Shown here piece by piece: positions 4,303-6,742 of a stretch of DNA of 6,742 nt. Both the position numbers and the translations under genes were made by a program. Every line of letters starts with the position of its first letter. Positions within the stretch are counted from its first letter, which is position 1. This DNA is from an uncultured Bacteroidales bacterium (GTDB taxonomy: Bacteria > Bacteroidota > Bacteroidia > Bacteroidales > Muribaculaceae): the NCBI GenBank assembly GCA_900554715.1, contig USIN01000101.1:1-6742 (forward strand), read 5' to 3'. The notes below the pieces were generated by a model that did no database searches, was not told the DNA's origin, and saw nothing but the letters and a program-made list of their open reading frames with translations.

Positions 4303-6742
4303 ATGCTCAACAGAATAATAAAATTCTCGCTCGACAACCGTCTGACCGTGCTGATTCTCATGGCGGTCGTGTTTGTCGCCGGCATGATAACGCTCGTCAG
4401 GACCGAGGTCGACATCTTCCCCGACCTCAACGCCCCGACGGTCGTGGTCATGACCGAGGCCCCGGGTTTCGCGCCTGAAGAGGTCGAAAAAATCGTGACT
4501 TATCCCATCGAGACTGCCGTCAACGGTTCGACCGGCGTACGGCGTGTTCGCTCGGCATCGGCCTCCGGACTGTCGACCGTCTGGGTCGAGTTTGACTGGG
4601 GAACGGACATCTACCGGGCACGTCAGATTGTCACCGAACGTCTCGGCGCGCTCACCGAAGTGCTCCCGCCGAATGTCAAGACCCCTACCCTCGGTCCGCA
4701 GTCGTCGATTCTCGGCGAAATGATGATTATCGGCCTGACCGCCGACTCTACATCGATGCTCGATCTGCGCACGATAGCCGAGAAGATCATGCGCCCGCGC
4801 CTGCTCGCCATGGGCGGCGTCTCGCAGGTGTCGGTAATCGGCGGTGACGTAAGGGAATATCAGATCAGACTGTCGCCCGACCGCATGAAATACTTCGACG
4901 TCAGTCTCGGCGAAGTCATGGAGAGTGTCGAGGGCATCAACGACAACTCGGCCGGCGGCGTCATCTATCAGTATGGCAATGAATATATCGTCAAGGGCGA
5001 TGTCAACACCACCTCTGTCGACGACATAGCCTCGTCAGTCGTCAGAAGTGACAGCCGCGGCATAGTCACAGTCGGCGACATAGCCGACGTCGTCATCGGG
5101 GGCGCCGTGCCTCAGATTGGTCTCGCGTCGGTCAAAGCCGAGCCTGCCGTCATCATCACCATCACGAAACAGCCGGCCGAAGGCACCATAGACCTCACCG
5201 AGCGCATCGACGCCGAACTCGCCGACATGGCTCAGACTCTACCGGCCGACGTAAAAATATCGACCGACATATTCCGGCAGAGCGAATTCATCGACAATTC
5301 GATAAGCAACCTACAGAAAGCACTACTCGAAGGTGCCGTCTTCGTCATCATCGTGCTCTTCTTCTTCCTTATGGACCTGCGCACGACCCTGATTTCAATT
5401 GTCGCGCTGCCACTGTCTATCATCATATCGGTTCTGGTGCTGCACTTCATGGGCTACACCATCAACACGATGAGTCTCGGCGGCATCGCCATCGCCATAG
5501 GTTCGCTCGTCGATGACGCCATTGTCGACGTCGAGAACGTCTACAAACGCCTCAGACAGAACTCTGCCCTTCCCGCCGCCGAACAGAAACCGGCTATCAA
5601 AGTTGTCTATGAAGCTTCGACCGAAGTCAGAATGCCGATCTTCAACTCGTCGCTTATCATCATCGCCAGCTTCCTGCCCCTATTCTTCCTGTCGGGCATC
5701 GAGGGCCGGCTGCTCATACCTCTGGGTGTCGCCTTCATAGTGGCACTCCTCGCCTCGACGCTTGTCGCCCTGACAGTGACGCCGACGCTCTGCAGCTTCC
5801 TGCTCGGCACGAGACGCGAAAACGAAAAGCTCGGCCGCCAGCCCCTTGTCGCCCGCAAGCTGACAGATCTCTACCGTCGTGCGCTCACGGCGTCGGTCGG
5901 CCACACCAAAGCCATCATTGTCTCTACAGCCGTGCTTCTTGTCGCCGCAGCTATAGTCTTCATCACGCTCGGACGCGGCTTCCTGCCGGGCTTCAACGAG
6001 GGGTCGTTTACAATCAACGTCTCGACCCTCCCGGGTGTCTCGCTCGAAGAAAGCGACAAAATCGGACGCGAGGCCGAACGCATGATCATGTCTGTACCCG
6101 AAATCAAGACCGTCGCCCGCAAGACCGGCCGCGCCGAACTCGACGAGCACTCGCTCGGCGTCAACACATCGGAAATCGAGGCGCCATACAAGCTTGACGG
6201 CCGCACTCGCGGTCAGGTCGTAGCCGAATTGCGCCGGAAACTCGGATCTCTGCCCGGCGTCAACATCGAAATAGGACAGCCTATATCACACCGAATCGAC
6301 GCCATGCTCTCGGGCACTGAGTCGCAGATCGCCATAAAGATTTTCGGCGACGACCTCAACCGCCTGTTTGCCACCGGTAACGAAATAAAAGAGATCATCA
6401 CCGGCGTCGACGGCGTCGTAGACGCCAATATCGAGCAACAGATCGAGCGCCCCGAACTGGTAATCAGGCCCCGCCGCCAGCTGCTCGCAGCCTACGGCAT
6501 CAAGATTGCCGACTTCAACCGCATCGTCAATACCGCCATCGGCGGCACGGCGGTCTCTCAGGTCTACGAAAACGGACAGCCATACGATGTCACCGTCATC
6601 GTCGAACCCGAATCGCGCTCGACCATCGACGCCATATCGCAGCTGTCGATTGACTCGAACCGCGGCAAGATACCGCTGTCAGACGTTGCCGAAATCATCT
6701 CGTCATCAGGCCCCAACACCATCAACCGCGAGAACGTCAAAC
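4303..6742 (+). CDS. Heavy-metal RND efflux permease, CzcA/CusA type (3' end outside window)
   Basis: This is the inner-membrane proton-driven pump subunit, trimeric in known relatives, moving metal cations through the adaptor to an outer-membrane channel. 813 codons are open to the window edge with no frameshift; full relatives have about 1040-1060 residues, so the second membrane half is missing. TM1 is at about 13-32, with FPDLNAPTVVVMTEAPG (39-55) beginning the first porter domain. TM2-TM6 cover about 341-500, including MSLGGIAIAIGSLVDDAIVDVEN (390-412). D404 aligns with the proton-relay aspartate D405 of CusA. TM7 is at about 536-556, followed by RGFLPGFNEGSF (558-569) and VPEIKTVARKTGRAE (598-612). 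The VDDAIVDVEN form differs from CusA (VDAAIVMIEN) and CzcA (VDGAVV). Cleft regions of CusA that hold Cu-binding methionines read GVNTSEIE (619-626) and RIDAMLSG (664-671) here, with no Met at the positions I recall. The substrate is therefore open. Start 4303 follows the adaptor by 6 bases. Confidence 0.96.
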   Translation, partial: MLNRIIKFSLDNRLTVLILMAVVFVAGMITLVRTEVDIFPDLNAPTVVVMTEAPGFAPEEVEKIVTYPIETAVNGSTGVRRVRSASASGLSTVWVEFDWGTDIYRARQIVTERLGALTEVLPPNVKTPTLGPQSSILGEMMIIGLTADSTSMLDLRTIAEKIMRPRLLAMGGVSQVSVIGGDVREYQIRLSPDRMKYFDVSLGEVMESVEGINDNSAGGVIYQYGNEYIVKGDVNTTSVDDIASSVVRSDSRGIVTVGDIADVVIGGAVPQIGLASVKAEPAVIITITKQPAEGTIDLTERIDAELADMAQTLPADVKISTDIFRQSEFIDNSISNLQKALLEGAVFVIIVLFFFLMDLRTTLISIVALPLSIIISVLVLHFMGYTINTMSLGGIAIAIGSLVDDAIVDVENVYKRLRQNSALPAAEQKPAIKVVYEASTEVRMPIFNSSLIIIASFLPLFFLSGIEGRLLIPLGVAFIVALLASTLVALTVTPTLCSFLLGTRRENEKLGRQPLVARKLTDLYRRALTASVGHTKAIIVSTAVLLVAAAIVFITLGRGFLPGFNEGSFTINVSTLPGVSLEESDKIGREAERMIMSVPEIKTVARKTGRAELDEHSLGVNTSEIEAPYKLDGRTRGQVVAELRRKLGSLPGVNIEIGQPISHRIDAMLSGTESQIAIKIFGDDLNRLFATGNEIKEIITGVDGVVDANIEQQIERPELVIRPRRQLLAAYGIKIADFNRIVNTAIGGTAVSQVYENGQPYDVTVIVEPESRSTIDAISQLSIDSNRGKIPLSDVAEIISSSGPNTINRENVK

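Noticed and set aside
5680..6150. 156-residue open frame on the - strand
   Set aside because: It is antisense to the RND permease, whose conserved motifs are unbroken there. Long antisense frames are common opposite GC-rich genes.
4303..6742. Naming the permease cusA or czcA
   Set aside because: The relay motif and cleft residues match neither classical type, and the gene is incomplete in the window, so a specific symbol would imply a metal that is not supported.

Overview
The window looks like chromosome of a member of the order Bacteroidales. The evidence is a Bacteroidota-type L20 protein, start codons without strong Shine-Dalgarno sequences, and two perfect matches to the Bacteroidota promoter consensus (TTTG, about 20 bases, TAnnTTTG). 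Coding DNA is GC-rich with many gtc/ctc/atc/ggc/tcg codons while intergenic DNA is AT-rich. That suggests a GC-richer family such as Muribaculaceae, but this is inference and not proven here. No RNA genes, CRISPR arrays, insertion sequences or phage genes were seen, and no stretch over 300 bases lacks a gene.

Layout: (1) 74-424, forward, rplT (50S protein L20), presumably the end of an infC-rpmI-rplT operon that enters from the left. It ends at a strong hairpin terminator (471-507) shared with the convergent next operon. (2) 499-2525, reverse, a tightly packed three-gene unit read right to left: ftsE (cell-division ABC ATPase), an unrecognised 237-residue protein with a C-terminal zinc-ribbon-like Cys cluster, and a secreted glucosaminidase-type peptidoglycan hydrolase. 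The first two genes overlap by 11 bases and the last two are 4 bases apart. (3) 2526-2614, a compact divergent regulatory region with two back-to-back promoters whose upstream elements are 3 bases apart. (4) 2615 to the right edge, forward, a metal-efflux operon: a small secreted His/Cys-rich protein, a hairpin with a short T-run, a lipoprotein RND adaptor (CzcB/CusB type) with a His-rich N-terminal segment, and a heavy-metal RND permease (CzcA/CusA type) cut by the window end after 813 codons. No outer-membrane factor (CzcC/CusC) lies inside the window.

How the parts fit: the reverse operon points to septal or cell-wall remodelling, because FtsEX complexes are known to switch on peptidoglycan hydrolases and here ftsE is co-directional with one; ftsX is not present. 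The forward operon points to proton-driven export of a metal cation from the periplasm, with three His-rich segments (the small protein and both ends of the adaptor) as likely metal-binding sites. The permease motif around its proton-relay aspartate (VDDAIVDVEN) differs from the classical Cu/Ag and Zn/Co/Cd forms, so the metal cannot be named from sequence alone. Nothing here is clearly an undescribed system; the best leads are the ftsE/zinc-ribbon/hydrolase unit and the small His/Cys-rich leader gene of the efflux operon.
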